Of a DNA stretch of 64,000 nt, positions 39,022-60,218 are shown one piece after another. This DNA is from Halocaridina rubra. Its lineage: Eukaryota > Arthropoda > Malacostraca > Decapoda > Atyidae. Below the pieces are notes generated by a model. It did not search any database. It was not told the DNA's origin and worked only from the letters and a program-made list of their open reading frames with translations. Both the position numbers and the translations under genes were made by a program. The stretch is from assembly GCA_037179515.1 (NCBI GenBank), contig JAXCGZ010019192.1, forward strand, positions 20,379 to 84,378, given 5' to 3'. The stretch's first letter is position 1. Every line of letters begins with the position of its first letter.

Positions 39022-40670
39022 CGCCTCGTAGGCACTTTTGCGCCATCCTCCTCCTCTTCTACCGCTTAATGCGATCAGATATTATGAAAATAATGGAAAA
39101 AAAGCATTAAGAACAAACGGCAAACAAATTTTCGATATAATATTGTCATGGAAATAGCGTGCGAGTGTGCATCAACTGATAGAGAAGTGGCAAAGAATTT
39201 GTGGATAGAGGTTCGTTCTCCCGCATCCTCCTCCTCTTCTACTGCTTAATGCGATCTAATATTATGAAGAAAATTTTAAGAAAGCATCCAGAACAAACAG
39301 CAAACAAATTTTCTATCTAATATCGCCAGGGAAATAGCGTGCGAGGGTGCATCAGCTGATACGGAAGTGGCAAAATGTTTGTGGATAAAGGTTCGTTCTC
39401 CCGCATCCTCCTCTTCTACCGCTTAAAGCGATCGAATTTTATGAAGAAAATTGAAAAAAAGCATTAAGAACAAACAGCAATTAAACTTTCGATATAATAT
39501 CGTCAGGGAAATAGCGTGTAGAGAATATATATATTTCATTTAAGTTTCCCTGGTATACATTTTCTTTGTAACGAATTGTATAGTTTTCTCTTTCTCAGCT
39601 GACTTTGTTTACATTTAGATTTCGTGCAGCATGGTCGATATGTAAAAAAAGATAAAATATTGTTTAGAACCAAGGAATATTAATACTATAATCTTGAAAA
39701 TTGGATAAACCCCAAATAGAGTGAGTAAATGAATATTTTATGAGTAAGGCATTGTGCCTGAATAGTGATAAGCATCAGCTGATATGGAAGCGGCAAAACG
39801 TTTGCCGATTTAGGTTCGTTCTCCCTCATCCTCCTCCTCTTCTGCAGCTTAATGCAAATGAATATGAAGAAAGTTTAAAATAAGCATTGAGAACAAACTG
39901 CAAACAAACTTTCAATATAATATCGTCAGGGAAATAGCGTGCAAGGGTGCATCAACTGATACAGAAGTGGCAAAACGTTTGTGGATAGAGGTTCGTTCTC
40001 CCACATCCTCCTCCTCTTCTACCTCTTAAAGCAATAGAATATTATGAAGAAAATTTTAAAGAAGCATTAAGAACAAACAGCAAACAAATTTTCGATATAA
40101 TATCATCAGGGAAATAGCGTGCGAGGGTGCATCAGCTGATACGGAAGTCGCAAAACGTTTGTGGATAGAGGTTCGTTCTCCCGCATCCTCCTCCTCTTCT
40201 ACCGCTTTGTGCGATCGAATATTATGAAGAGAATTGAAAAAAAAGCATTAAGAACAAACAGCAAACAAACTTTCGACATAATATCATCAGGGAAATAGCA
40301 TGCAAGGGTGCATCAGCTGATACAGAAGTGGCAAAACTTTTGTGGATAGAGGTTCGTTCTCCTGCATCCTCCTCCTCTTCTACCTCTTAAAGCGATAGAA
40401 TATTAAGAAGAAAATTTAAAAAAAGCATTAAGAACAAACAGCAAACAAATTTTTGATATAATATCATCAGGGAAATAGCGTGCGAGGGTGCATCAGCTGA
40501 TACGGGAGTGGCAACAAGTTTGTGGATAGAGGTTCGTTCTCTCGCATCCTCCTCTTCTTCCGCTTATTGTGATTGAATATTATGAAGAGAATTAAAAAAA
40601 AAGCATTAAGAACAAACAGTAAACAAGCTTTCGATATAATATTGGCAGGGAAATAGCGTGTAGAGAATAT
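39022..40670. repeat. 180-bp satellite-like array
   Basis: About eight units of 180 bp; GGTTCGTTCTCCCGCATCC recurs at about 39211, 39391, 39813, 39991, 40171, 40351 and 40532. Each unit also contains GTGCATCAGCTGATACGGAA, TTAAGAACAAACAGCAAACA and AATATCGTCAGGGAAATAGC. The array is interrupted at about 39525-39770 by a segment that recurs at 41750-41990. It ends at a CACCTTGTTCCTTTTATGCG terminus. No frame is conserved between units, so it is not coding. Confidence 0.9.
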
Positions 40671-40673
40671 ATA

Positions 40674-40861
40674 TGCACCTTGTTCCTTTTATGCGCGATT
40701 TTTTTTATCCGTGAAATTGCAATAACGCCCCCAAAAAATATTAGTAAAAAATTCGAATTTCGCGAATAACGCCCCCCCAAAAAAATATTTATTTATTTAT
40801 TTATTTTTATTTTTATTTTTTATTTATTTATTTATGTATTTTTTTTTTTTTTTTTTTAGTA
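40674..40861. mobile_element. Terminus of the CACCTTGTTC-end family plus T/A-rich run
   Basis: CACCTTGTTCCTTTTATGCG then GTGAAATTGCAATAACGCCC, as at 63225 and (inverted) 1-145, followed by a TTTA/TTTT-rich low-complexity run. Confidence 0.55.
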
Positions 40862-41262
40862 AATACGTGCCCGTGGAGGCTTCTTCCACCAGTACAAAGA
40901 GGATTACGATAAGAAAAGATCATCATCATTATACATTATATATACACCCACCCTACCTCTGTTATATGTCTATCTAATCTACATTTGAAGGTGTCTAAGA
41001 TATTGGCATTTATTATCCTACTAGGAATACTCTACGGTATTACCAAGCCAATTTTCACCGATTTCCCTTTTGAACCTAAATTTATCAAGATTAAATCCAT
41101 TACCCATTACGAGTTCTGGTTTTATCATGAATTTTTAAAACTTTATTAATATCACCCTTGTTAATCCCTTTAAACCATTTATACACTTCAATCATATCCC
41201 CCCTAACTCTGCGCCTCTCTAGAGAATGTAGATTAATTTTTTTTAATCTGTCGTATGGTAGA
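40862..41262 (-). pseudogene. CR1/L2-like LINE 3' end
   Basis: Minus strand: RLKKINLHSLERRRVRGDMI with EVYKWFKGINKGDINK, then NGFKF-like sequence and a C-terminal stretch with a stop and shift. The 3' untranslated part reads into CTCTTTGTACTGGTGGAAGA. The word LERRRVRGDMIE is characteristic of the ORF2 end of CR1/L2-group LINEs. It is a different subfamily from 22783-23810. A trace of the same 3' end lies at 1-25 and near 4265. Confidence 0.75.
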
Positions 41263-42540
41263 TATAGGCATTGCATAATTATTTTGTTTTTTGTTTTTTA
41301 GTCTTGCTTTGGTTATTTATAATTTTTATTTTATCTTTGTATACATTTGCAGATAGAGGTTCGTTCGCCTGCATCCTCCTCCTCTTCTACCACATAAATT
41401 ACCTGCTCACTGCCACCATGCATGTCCCAGTGTACTGTATAACTGTTGCCCACTGCATAATAGAGTAAAGTACAGTAATGTATGTTAATTTCTAGCTGTA
41501 AAGTGAATATGAATATCTTTTGTATACTCTTAAAAATAGATACAGGGCTTTCTACTTTGCTATGTAGTAATAAAATATGTTTTTTACTTATATCTTTGGC
41601 ATGGTGTGTTTATGTAAGGTTTGGAACGTATCTATGCCCTTTATCATTGTGTCCTATGGAAAACGTCTCGTTTTTTCACACGATTTTCCATTTGCCCGAC
41701 ACTTCTGAGAACCTATCTAGGCGTTATTCTGAGAACTAGGTGTATTTCACTTAAATTTCCCCGATATACGTTTTCTATGTTAATGAATTATATAGTTTTC
41801 TTTTTCTCTCAGCTGACTTTGTTTATGTTTTGATTTCGTGCAGCATGGTCGATATGTAAAGAAGATAGAATAATGTTTAGAACCATGGAATATTAATACT
41901 ATAATCTTGAAAATTAGATAAAACCCAAATAGAGTGAGTAAATAAATTCTTTATGAGTAAGATATTGTGCCTGAATAGTGATAAGCATCAGCTGATACGG
42001 AAGCAGGAAAACGTTTGCTGAAAGAGGTTCATTCTCCCCCATCCTCCTCCTCTTCTACTGCCTAATGCAATAAAATATTATAAAGAAAATTGAAAAGAGC
42101 ATTAAGAATAAGCTGCAAACAAATTTTCCATATAGTATCGTCTGGGAAATTGCGTGCGAGGGTGCATCAGCTGATACGGAGGCGGCAAATCATTTGCATC
42201 CTCGTGCTCACCGCCACCATGCACGTCCCAGTGTATGCCTGTTGCCCACCGCATAATAGAGTGCATTAATTTGTTTACTGTACAGTAAATTTGTATATCT
42301 TTTATACAGTACACTATTTGCATGTTAATATAAATAACTACAGGTCTTTCTGCTTTGTTATGTACTTATAAAATGTTTTTCTTATCTTATATCTTTGGTA
42401 TAGTGTGTCTGTGGACGGTACTGGAACAAGCTATGCTCATTATCATTGTTTCTTATGGAAAATAACTTATTAAATTACGCGAAAATTAAAATACACGGCA
42501 CTTCTGAGAACCTTTCTTTGCGTTATTCCTAGAACTGGGT
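41263..42540. mobile_element. DNA-transposon remnants with single 180-bp units
   Basis: Two tandem-like segments share GCCACCATGCAYGTCCCAGT, TTTATATCTTTGG-type words, and an end ACTTCTGAGAACCT followed by CGTTATTC and GTGTATTTC (41700-41750 and 42490-42540). One 180-bp satellite unit is at 41985-42190. No coding sequence. Confidence 0.55.
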
Positions 42541-42615
42541 GTATTTCTAATAAAATCTTATTTACAGCTATAAGTTTTTTTTAAATTCAATATGATCCTT
42601 CAATATAACCATATA

Positions 42616-42914
42616 CAGCAGTCCCTTGCTATATTGCGATTCACCTATCGCTGATTATTTTGGCGAGAGAATTTTTTTTTTTTTAAATGATTGTGACACA
42701 AGGACGGGCCAAAAAATAATGATATAAAACAGCCTTTATCGGGCCTGGGCGCAAAGAATACATAAAGTAAAGAGAAACAGAAATGGAGAGTGTAATGACC
42801 TGTCAGATGTGAAGGGATTATAAAAGATGTGTAATGAATATCCAATTTTCTGCTGGGTTTTAATATACCTCTGCATTACTTTCATGATGTCTATTCCAAA
42901 AAATTCTCCTTAGA

Positions 42915-42968
<54 letters not shown>

Positions 42969-43028
42969 CGGCAACAACAATTTTCCTTTGAAGATGATTG
43001 TGGAGATTCTTATGATTATTATTATTAT
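42616..43028. mobile_element. One arm of the foldback Tigger-type element
   Basis: Terminus CAGCAGTCCCTTGCTATATT and GCGATTCACCTATCGC, then the arm sequence matching 2150-2460 (ACCTGTCAGATGTGAAGGGA, TTCATGATGTCTATTCC) and a (TTA)n run at 42917-42968. It is cut at 43028 by the LTR that starts next; the second arm is not present. Confidence 0.75.
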
Positions 43029-43383
43029 TGACGGAGTGTTTTTCTTGCGCTATCCGTGTATTATAGGTAGCGAGGTCGGTGATTGAGAGGCATCATTCAA
43101 TTAACATTAATTTATTGAGATGAAACTTGAACTAAACTGTGCCTCAAAGCTCCCATTCCTATTGTTCTTGTCACTCACTATTCCCGCCCCCTTAGGGGGA
43201 GGTGTCTAGCTATGGACGTAGTTTCTGCCCCCGGCAAAAGGTGACTTCAAACTAAAGTGGCACTGGCTCTGTATACCTTCCTGTGGTGGCGGGTTTCTGT
43301 GTGCGCCCTCTGCCCTCTAGCGGCTATAGGCATCTATGAAATCCCGTACGAGGCTATGGGCATCTATGAAATGCCGTACAACA
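43029..43383 (-). repeat. LTR of an unclassified retroelement
   Basis: On the minus strand it starts TGTTGTACGGCATTTCATAG, contains GAAATTTCATAGATGCC-like short repeats and an AATAAATTAATG poly-A signal, and ends AAAAACACTCCGTCA. It is preceded on its inner side (43384-43400) by a purine tract GGTGGCGGGGAG, the expected polypurine position, so this is the 3' LTR of a minus-strand element. The matching 5' LTR is not in the window. Confidence 0.7.
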
Positions 43384-44763
43384 CTCCCCGCCACCACTCT
43401 GAAATGTACCCAATATTTCGGACTAAGCATAACTACTTTCATGAGAGCCTTATAATTTTTTTTAACTCATTATTTAACAAAAAAAACTGGGCAGAACTAT
43501 CTAATGAACTAACTTATGAAACTATTACAATCTCATGTAATTATCTAAACAGATTACAGGAATAACAAAATTACTAAGCAAAAATATTTACAAAAGAGCA
43601 ATATGTTCCTTACAATAGCATTGTAATTAAAGTAAAAAAATCAAAATTAAGTATTCACAATTGCAATATATAGTTAGTAAGCATTGACAAAATTATTTAA
43701 GAATATAGCTAATTAAGCTATTATATTACTCAATATATGATATATGCAATTACTTACTAAAATAAAACATTTGTCATGATGTGAAAAGAGTTAAAAATAT
43801 TCACAATTGCAATCTGTAACTATTCAAGGACAAAATGATAGTGAGAACTCAATGAACATAATTACATTACTTACATAATATAAACTACAGTTGGTTATGA
43901 TCTGCAAATATTGAATCATGACTTAAAACAATGATAATATTTAAACAGAAAAACTTAACTTCACAATTACGTTACTTAAATAATATAAAATATAGTTGAG
44001 TATGATTTTTGCAAATTATAACATTTAACATACATTATAGCGCGAAAAAAAATAGAATTCAACATGCGCAATTGATAAATGACACTTATTCTAATAAACT
44101 TCAATCTAAGGGAGGCTTTGAGGCTATTCTTAAAATTAATTTTAAAACTAAGAATAAAAGTTACAATATTTGTTCTTCCACCAGTCGTTGTCAAAGACAG
44201 TGGGGCCATTTTCTTTCTTTATCTTTATCAGGGAAAATACTTGTTTAATTATTTAACTTTTTTAATTAAGGGGATTCTCACTTCCCTTTTCTCATTGTTA
44301 CTTTTAAAATTTTCTATTATAGGGATTTTCAATTCCCGTTTTTTCATTGTCACTAAATTTAATATATGTATGGGAATTTTTCTATCCCCCTTTCCATTTT
44401 TAATTTTTGGGGATTTTCAATTCCCCATCCCCTCAGATCAGATACCCATCATTGCTAGGTCTTGGGATTCCCAAAGTCTAATTTCCCAGGCCCCCCACCT
44501 GACAACTTTGAGGTAGGTCCGGGATGTAACAACATAACACGAATCCTTTCTTTTCTGGAGACTGGCCGGACAAAGGGAGGGCGTCGATGCATCTGCTGGG
44601 AACCCCTCCCGCCTGCTTTCATGCGACTCTTTAGGGGGTCCTATGACCACCTCTCATGCACCTCCTCAACGAGGCGTATCTCCCTCCACTAGCTGATATA
44701 TACAAACATAGCCTGGAGTAGATTCTAGGCCCTAATGTCGCTAGTACAGATGCAGAAAGAATA
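43384..44763 (-). mobile_element. Internal remnant of the LTR element
   Basis: AT-rich sequence next to the polypurine tract, with short repeated ACAATTGCAATATATAG-type words (43640-43830). It is followed by a GC-richer part (44430-44760) with minus-strand open frames of 60-70 codons that match no family I recognise. No RT, integrase or gag motif is readable, so assignment to the LTR element rests on position. Confidence 0.4.

Positions 44764-48734
<3,971 letters not shown>

Positions 48735-48786
<52 letters not shown>
48735..48786. repeat. (TA)n microsatellite
   Basis: Left cap of the second foldback array. Confidence 0.95.
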
Positions 48787-54262
<5,476 letters not shown>

Positions 54263-54264
54263 TT

Positions 54265-54897
54265 TACATATGACCTCTGCATACAAACAAAGGCCTTTGT
54301 CTGTATTCAGAGGGTATACTTCGCCTCCCTGCATCTGCAGGTGCTTGCAGTCATTCCAGTGGGTAAAAGGGAGTGGTTTGTGAAAATGAAATCTCAAATT
54401 GCAGGTCGGGGCTGCCTGGAAATAGTGTGGTAATTGAAAGTTTGTGTCTACACCATTAGATTATTATTCCAAGATACTTAGGACTTAGCTGAGTAACATT
54501 AGTATACTATAGATATCAAAAAGAAGAGTCATGAAATGCTGAGAACAGCCACTAACAAAATATTCTTATTAGCAGTGACTACAGTAACATAAAAGCATGA
54601 ACTCAAGATAAAAAATACAAATCATTTGGTTACTGCTGATATAATTACTAAAATGATAATTATGCAAGAGGCCATGGAGTGATAGCAACAATAACAGCCA
54701 ACATAATAATAACAATACTGATAATCATGGTCATAATATGAATAATTAAAAATGAAATAAAAATACTATATCATGCATAGCAGTATATATACAATTGAGA
54801 CTGGCATTTTGATGTAAGAACAGAGTTCTGTACTTATATTTCATAATAATGCTCATTCTAATATAGTCTGTTTTACTATTCGAATTCCTGCAGTCAT
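54265..54897. repeat. Duplicated 0.63-kb segment, copy 2
   Basis: Direct copy of 44764-45393, with a handful of substitutions and small indels (for example an extra TTATTCCAAGATAC word and loss of TGATGCATAA). Ends at (TA)n like its partner. Confidence 0.85.
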
Positions 54898-54905
54898 AAT
54901 ATATA

Positions 54906-54973
<68 letters not shown>

Positions 54974-54982
54974 ATATATTAT

Positions 54983-55042
<60 letters not shown>
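54898..55042. repeat. (TA)n microsatellite, interrupted
   Basis: TA tract with several phase breaks (AATATATT), ending at a Tigger terminus. Confidence 0.95.
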
Positions 55043-56504
55043 CAGTGTTACCCCAGTTATTCGCGCTTCCTGGTTCGCTTTCTCACTCTATCGCGGTTTT
55101 TTTTTGGATAAATTATTATTTTATATCATGGGTATATGCAAAAATATTAAAATATTAAAAAAAAAATTCTCAGTATTTTCATTTTTTTTTTATTGAAAAA
55201 AACATATTTCATTATCTAATTAATAAAAAAAAATGATTTCCCAGCCTACAAAGAATAAAACAGTAAAAAATAGTAAAAAACATAAATGTAGATAGATAGA
55301 TAGATAGATAGATACGTTTATTGACCACCTCTTTTGTAAAGTACAGTATAATCTCTACAAAAGGAATATTTGGTCCAAATTACAGTGAATAAATACAATA
55401 GATTTTGTACAATCATCAAATAAGTAGATGAATTTTAAATTAATATACATTGTACTAATAACTGGATGATATACGTACGTACAGTATAACTCTCAGTATT
55501 GCATCATACGAAATAGTGTTCGATAGCGTACAATGTATTGGGGTCGCAGTTACGTGAGCTAGCTTATATATTTATATTTCCAGTAGTTTCATGATTTTAT
55601 TGATAAAAAAAAGGTATTTATTAGCCTAAGAATAATAAAACAGTAAAAAATAGTAAAAAAAACATAAATACTAACAACATTGCAACACGTAAAATACGAT
55701 ACCGCTATCAGCGTTTTGGACAAAGACTCGTTCAGTCTAACTCACGTTTTGGTTGTGTTCGATAGCGTACAATGTATTGGGGTCGCAGCTACGTGAGCTA
55801 GCATATATATTTATATTCCAGTAGTTTCATGATTTTATTGATAAAAAAAAACGTATTTCTTAACCTAAGAATAATATAACAGTAAAAAATAGTAAAAAAC
55901 ATAAATACTAACAGTATTGCAACATGTAAAATACGATACCGCTATCAGCGTTTCGGACAAAGGCTTCCACCATCTTCCATTGTCTCGCCTCACTCGTGTG
56001 CGCCATTCATGTTATGCTTATTATTATTAATATGTTTTGCTTGTGATTTTTTTACTCGCATATTTTAACCTTTGCAATGCCTCCCAAGCATCCTTCATCT
56101 TCTAAGGCTTCTTGTAGTGAACCTAGGCGGCAAAGGAAAATGTTAACCATTGTAGATAAAGTGAAACTCTTAGATATGTTGAAAGAAGGAAAAAAGTTTG
56201 TGGATGTTGGCCGCTATTTTACGTAAACGTAAAAATTATTGTAAAATATGGAACCTATTAATTTCAAGTCATCATCACCTCATTCATGGTAACTTTTCCT
56301 ATCACTTTCATAAAAAAATTACATTGCTTGCTGTTATTTATAATGTAAAGGGTGTTTTTTTAACAGTACAGGGAGGGTTTATACAGTGAAAACGTAAAAA
56401 TACATTAAAATATCTATGTACATATAGGCTGATCTCTACTCTGTGGATTTCCGGGTTCGCGCCGGGTCCCGGAACCGAACTACTGCAGTAAGTGAGGCAA
56501 CACT
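55043..56504 (+). mobile_element. Tigger-N1 non-autonomous element, copy A
   Basis: CAGTGTTACCCCAGTTATTC at 55043 and AGTGAGGCAACACTG ending 56504. Contains a (GATA)n-linked insert (55287-55475), two roughly 200-bp 5' units, a transposase start (ATG at 56079) that stops at about codon 50 after KFVDVGRYF, and a 3' zone. It is near-identical in plan and length to the next element. Confidence 0.87.
56079..56225 (+). pseudogene. Tigger-N1 truncated transposase start, copy A
   Basis: MPPKHPSSSKASCSEPRRQR then KMLTIVDKVKLLDMLKEGKK and FVDVGRYFT followed by a stop. It holds only the first helices of the Psq-type helix-turn-helix; the rest of the gene is deleted at the same base (after GGCCGCTATTTT) in all Tigger-N1 copies, marking a shared ancestral deletion. 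Confidence 0.75.
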
Positions 56505-56517
56505 GTATATATATATA

Positions 56518-57968
56518 CAGTGTTACCCCAGTTATTCGCGCTTCCTGGTTCGCTTTCTCACTCTATCGCGTTTTTTTTTTGGATAAATTATTATTTTATT
56601 TCATGGGTATATGCAAAAATATTAAAATATAAAAAAAAAAAATTCTCAGTATTTCCATTTTTTTTATTGAAAAAAAAAAACATATTTCATTATCTAATTG
56701 ATAAAACAAATTATTTCCCAGCCTACGAATAATAAAACAGTAAAAAATAGTAAAAAACATAAATGTAGATAGATAGATAGATATGTTTATTGACCACCTC
56801 TTTTGAAAAGTACAGAATAATCTTTACAAAAGGAATATTTGGTCCAAATTACAGTGAATAAATACAATAGATTTTGTACAATCATCAAATAAGTAGATGA
56901 ATTTTAAATTAGTATACATTGTACTAATAACTGAATGATATACGTACGTACAGTATAACTCACAGTATTGCATCATACAAAATAGTGTTCGATAGCGTAC
57001 AATGTATTGGGGTCACAGCTACGTGAGCTAGCATATATATTTATACTTCCAGTAGTTTCATGATTTTATTGATAAAAAAACGTATTTATTAGCCTAAGAA
57101 TAATAAAACAGTAAAAAATAGTAAAAAACATAAATACTAACAGTATTGCAACATGTAAAATACGATACCGCTATCAGCGTTTTGGACAAAGACTCGTTCA
57201 GTCTAACTCACGTTTTGGTTGTGTTCGATAGCGTACAATGTATTTGGGTCGAAGCTACGTGAGCTAGCATATATATTAATATTTCCAGTAGTTTCATGAA
57301 TTTATTGATAAAAAAAACGTATTTCTTAGCCTAAGAATAATATAACAGTAAAAAATAGTAAAAAACATAAATACCAACAGTATTGCAACATGTAACATAC
57401 GATACCGCTATCAGTGTTTCGGACAAAGGCTTCCACCATCTTCCATTGTCTCGCCTCACTCGTGTGCGCCATTCATGTTGTGCTTATTATTATTAATATG
57501 TTTTGCTTGTGATTTTTTTACTCGCATATTTTAACCTTTGCAATGCCTCACAAGCATCCTTCATCTTCTAAGGCTTCTTGTAGTGAGCCTAAGCGGCAAA
57601 GGAATATGTTAACCATTGTAGATAAAGTGAAACTCTTAGATATGTTGAAAGAAGGAAAAAAGTTTGTGAATGTCGGCCGCTATTTTACGTAAACGTAAAA
57701 ATTATTGTAAAATATGGATCCTATTAATGTCAAGTCATCATCACCTCATTCATGGTAAGTTTTCCTATCACTTTCATAAAAAAATTACGTTGCTTGCTGT
57801 TATTTATAATGTAAAGGGTGTTTTTTTAACAGTACAGGGAGGGTTTATACAGTGTAAGCGTAAAAATACATTAAAATATCTATGTACTTATAGGCTGATC
57901 TCTACACCACGGATTCCCGGGTTCGCGCCGGGTCCTGGAACCGAACTACCACGATAAGTGATGCAACA

Positions 57969-57971
<3 letters not shown>
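56518..57971 (+). mobile_element. Tigger-N1 non-autonomous element, copy B
   Basis: CAGTGTTACCCCAGTTATTC at 56518 and AAGTGATGCAACACTG ending 57971; separated from copy A by only 13 bases of TA repeat. Same inner layout including the GATA-linked insert (56767-56945) and the transposase start at 57545. Confidence 0.87.
57545..57691 (+). pseudogene. Tigger-N1 truncated transposase start, copy B
   Basis: MPHKHPSSSKASCSEPKRQR, NMLTIVDKVKLLDMLKEGKK, FVNVGRYFT then stop. Equivalent to 56079-56225, with a few substitutions and the same downstream deletion. Confidence 0.75.

Positions 57972-58048
<77 letters not shown>
57972..58048. repeat. (TA)n microsatellite
   Basis: Alternating TA between Tigger-N1 copy B and the next MITE. 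Confidence 0.95.
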
Positions 58049-58738
<690 letters not shown>

Positions 58739-58916
58739 TGGTGATGTTTACCGTACATCGCGGATGCTTTATTTACGAATGTGGTTTGCTATGACATGAT
58801 AAATTAAAGGCTTTTTTAAGGCTAAACACAAATACAGAAATTATTATTATTTTGCAATAATAATAATAATAATAATAATTTTTTTTTTTTTTTTTTTTTA
58901 AATTTACCTTGGTGGT
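58739..58916. other. Non-coding stretch with (TAA)n and T run
   Basis: TACATCGCGGATGC and TACATCGCGGACG repeat words, a short (TAA)n at 58857-58878 and a T run to 58899. Probably 3' non-coding sequence of the minus-strand transposase fragment that follows. Confidence 0.5.
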
Positions 58917-59425
58917 TTACATCGCGGACGTAGATGGCTGTGGATCGTCAACATCAACACCTGATTCTAGCTGTTGTCGTCGTTGTCCGATAGGCTTGAA
59001 AAGCTGGTCGAGAGTTCCTTGAACTGTCTTCTTCTTTCTTTCCTCAAGAATCACATTATAAGGAGCAAAAGCTTCGTGACAAGCCCCCATAACCTTGGAA
59101 AGCGTTGAGCATTGGGATCCATATCCTCGAACAAAGAAAGTCCTTTTTCGATAAATGCAAATGCCTGCTGCATTTTCTTAATGGTAAAGTGATGTGGCTC
59201 AGGTGGTTCTGCTTCCTCCTCATCTTTATTATGCTGCTCATGAAACTCCATCAATTTTTCGTTTGTCAGGGGCTTCTTGTCTTTTTCAAATAAATCTGTG
59301 ATATCCTCCTCCTCCAAATCCATTTCTAGCTCTTTGCTCATAGTCACCAACTTTTTGTTGATGGCAACATTATCAACCCCCTTAAAATCATTGACGAATT
59401 GCGGCATAGCTTCTTCCATACACAA
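58917..59425 (-). pseudogene. Second Tigger family: transposase C-terminal region
   Basis: Minus strand from 59425: MPQFVNDFKGVDNVAINKKL, VTMSKELEMDLEEEDITDLF, LTNEKLMEFHEQHNKDEEEA, then FTIKKMQQAFAFIEKGLSLF and DPNAQRF. A one-base shift near 59090 leads to APYNVILEERKKKTVQGTLD and a tail ending PQPSTSAM with stop at 58917-58919. This matches the acidic C-terminal domain of Tigger1/TIGD1-type transposases and differs clearly from the LLGGEGFKDM family in this window. The DDE core is missing. The upstream side (59430 onward) passes directly into 180-bp satellite-type sequence. Confidence 0.8.
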
Positions 59426-59429
59426 TTCA

Positions 59430-59650
59430 TATTTTATGAGTAATATATTGTGCTTGAATAGTGATAAGCATCAGCTGATACGGAAGTGGCAAAACGTTTG
59501 CCGATAGAGGTTTGTTCTCCCACATCCTAATCCTTTTCTACCACTTAATGTCATTGAATATTGTAAAGAAAATTTAAGAAAAGCATTAAGAACAAGCAGC
59601 AAAGAATCTTTCAATATAATATCATCAGGAAAATAGCATGTAGAGAATAC
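59430..59650. repeat. Single 180-bp satellite unit
   Basis: One unit (AAGCATCAGCTGATACGGAA, TTAAGAACAAGCAGCAAAGA, AATAGCATGTAGAGAATA) directly next to the transposase fragment, linking the satellite to this transposon family. Confidence 0.8.
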
Positions 59651-59835
59651 AGTGATCACCTATCGCAGATTCACGGTATCGCTTTTTTTTGGGGGGGGAT
59701 ATGCGAAAATATTAAAATTTCTAGAAATAGAATTTTTCAGTATTTTCATTATTTTATTGAAAAACAAATTTTTCATTATTTTATTGATAAAAAAAATTTA
59801 TTTCCCAGCCTACGAATAATAAAACAGTAAGAAAT
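59651..59835. mobile_element. Tigger 5' terminal fragment
   Basis: CAGTGATCACCTATCGCAGA and part of the 5' zone up to AATAAAACAGTAAGAAATA, broken at 59836 by a second copy of the C-terminal fragment. Confidence 0.7.
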
Positions 59836-59999
59836 AGGGGCTTCTTGTCTTTTTCAAATAAATCTGTGATATCCTCCTCCTCCAAATCCATTTCTAGCTC
59901 TTTGCTCATAGTCACCAACTTTTTGTTGATGGCAGCATTATCAACCCCCTCAAAATCATTGACGAATTGCGGGCATAGCTCCTTCCATACACCATTCAT
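59836..59999 (-). pseudogene. Second Tigger family: C-terminal fragment, copy 2
   Basis: Minus strand MNGVWKELCPQFVNDFEGVD, NAAINKKLVTMSKELEMDLE, EEDITDLFEKDKKP, then abrupt switch into Tigger 5' sequence at 59836. It overlaps in content with 59425-59270 and is followed by the same satellite unit (60000-60212), so the pair 59270-59650 and 59836-60212 is a local duplication. Confidence 0.8.
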
Positions 60000-60212
60000 A
60001 TTTTATGAGTAATATATTGTGCTTGAATAGTGATAAGCATCAGCTGATACGGAAGCGGCAAAACGTTTGCCGATAGAGGTTCGTTCTCCCACATCCTCCT
60101 CCTTTTCTACCACTTAATGTGATCGAATATTATAAAGAAAATTTAAGAAGAGCATTAAGAGCAAACAGCAAACAATCTTTCAATATAATATCGTCAGGAA
60201 AATAGCATGTAG
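60000..60212. repeat. Single 180-bp satellite unit, duplicated
   Basis: Copy of 59430-59650, ending AATAGCATGTAGAGAATA just before the Tigger terminus at 60219. Confidence 0.8.
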
Positions 60213-60218
60213 AGAATA

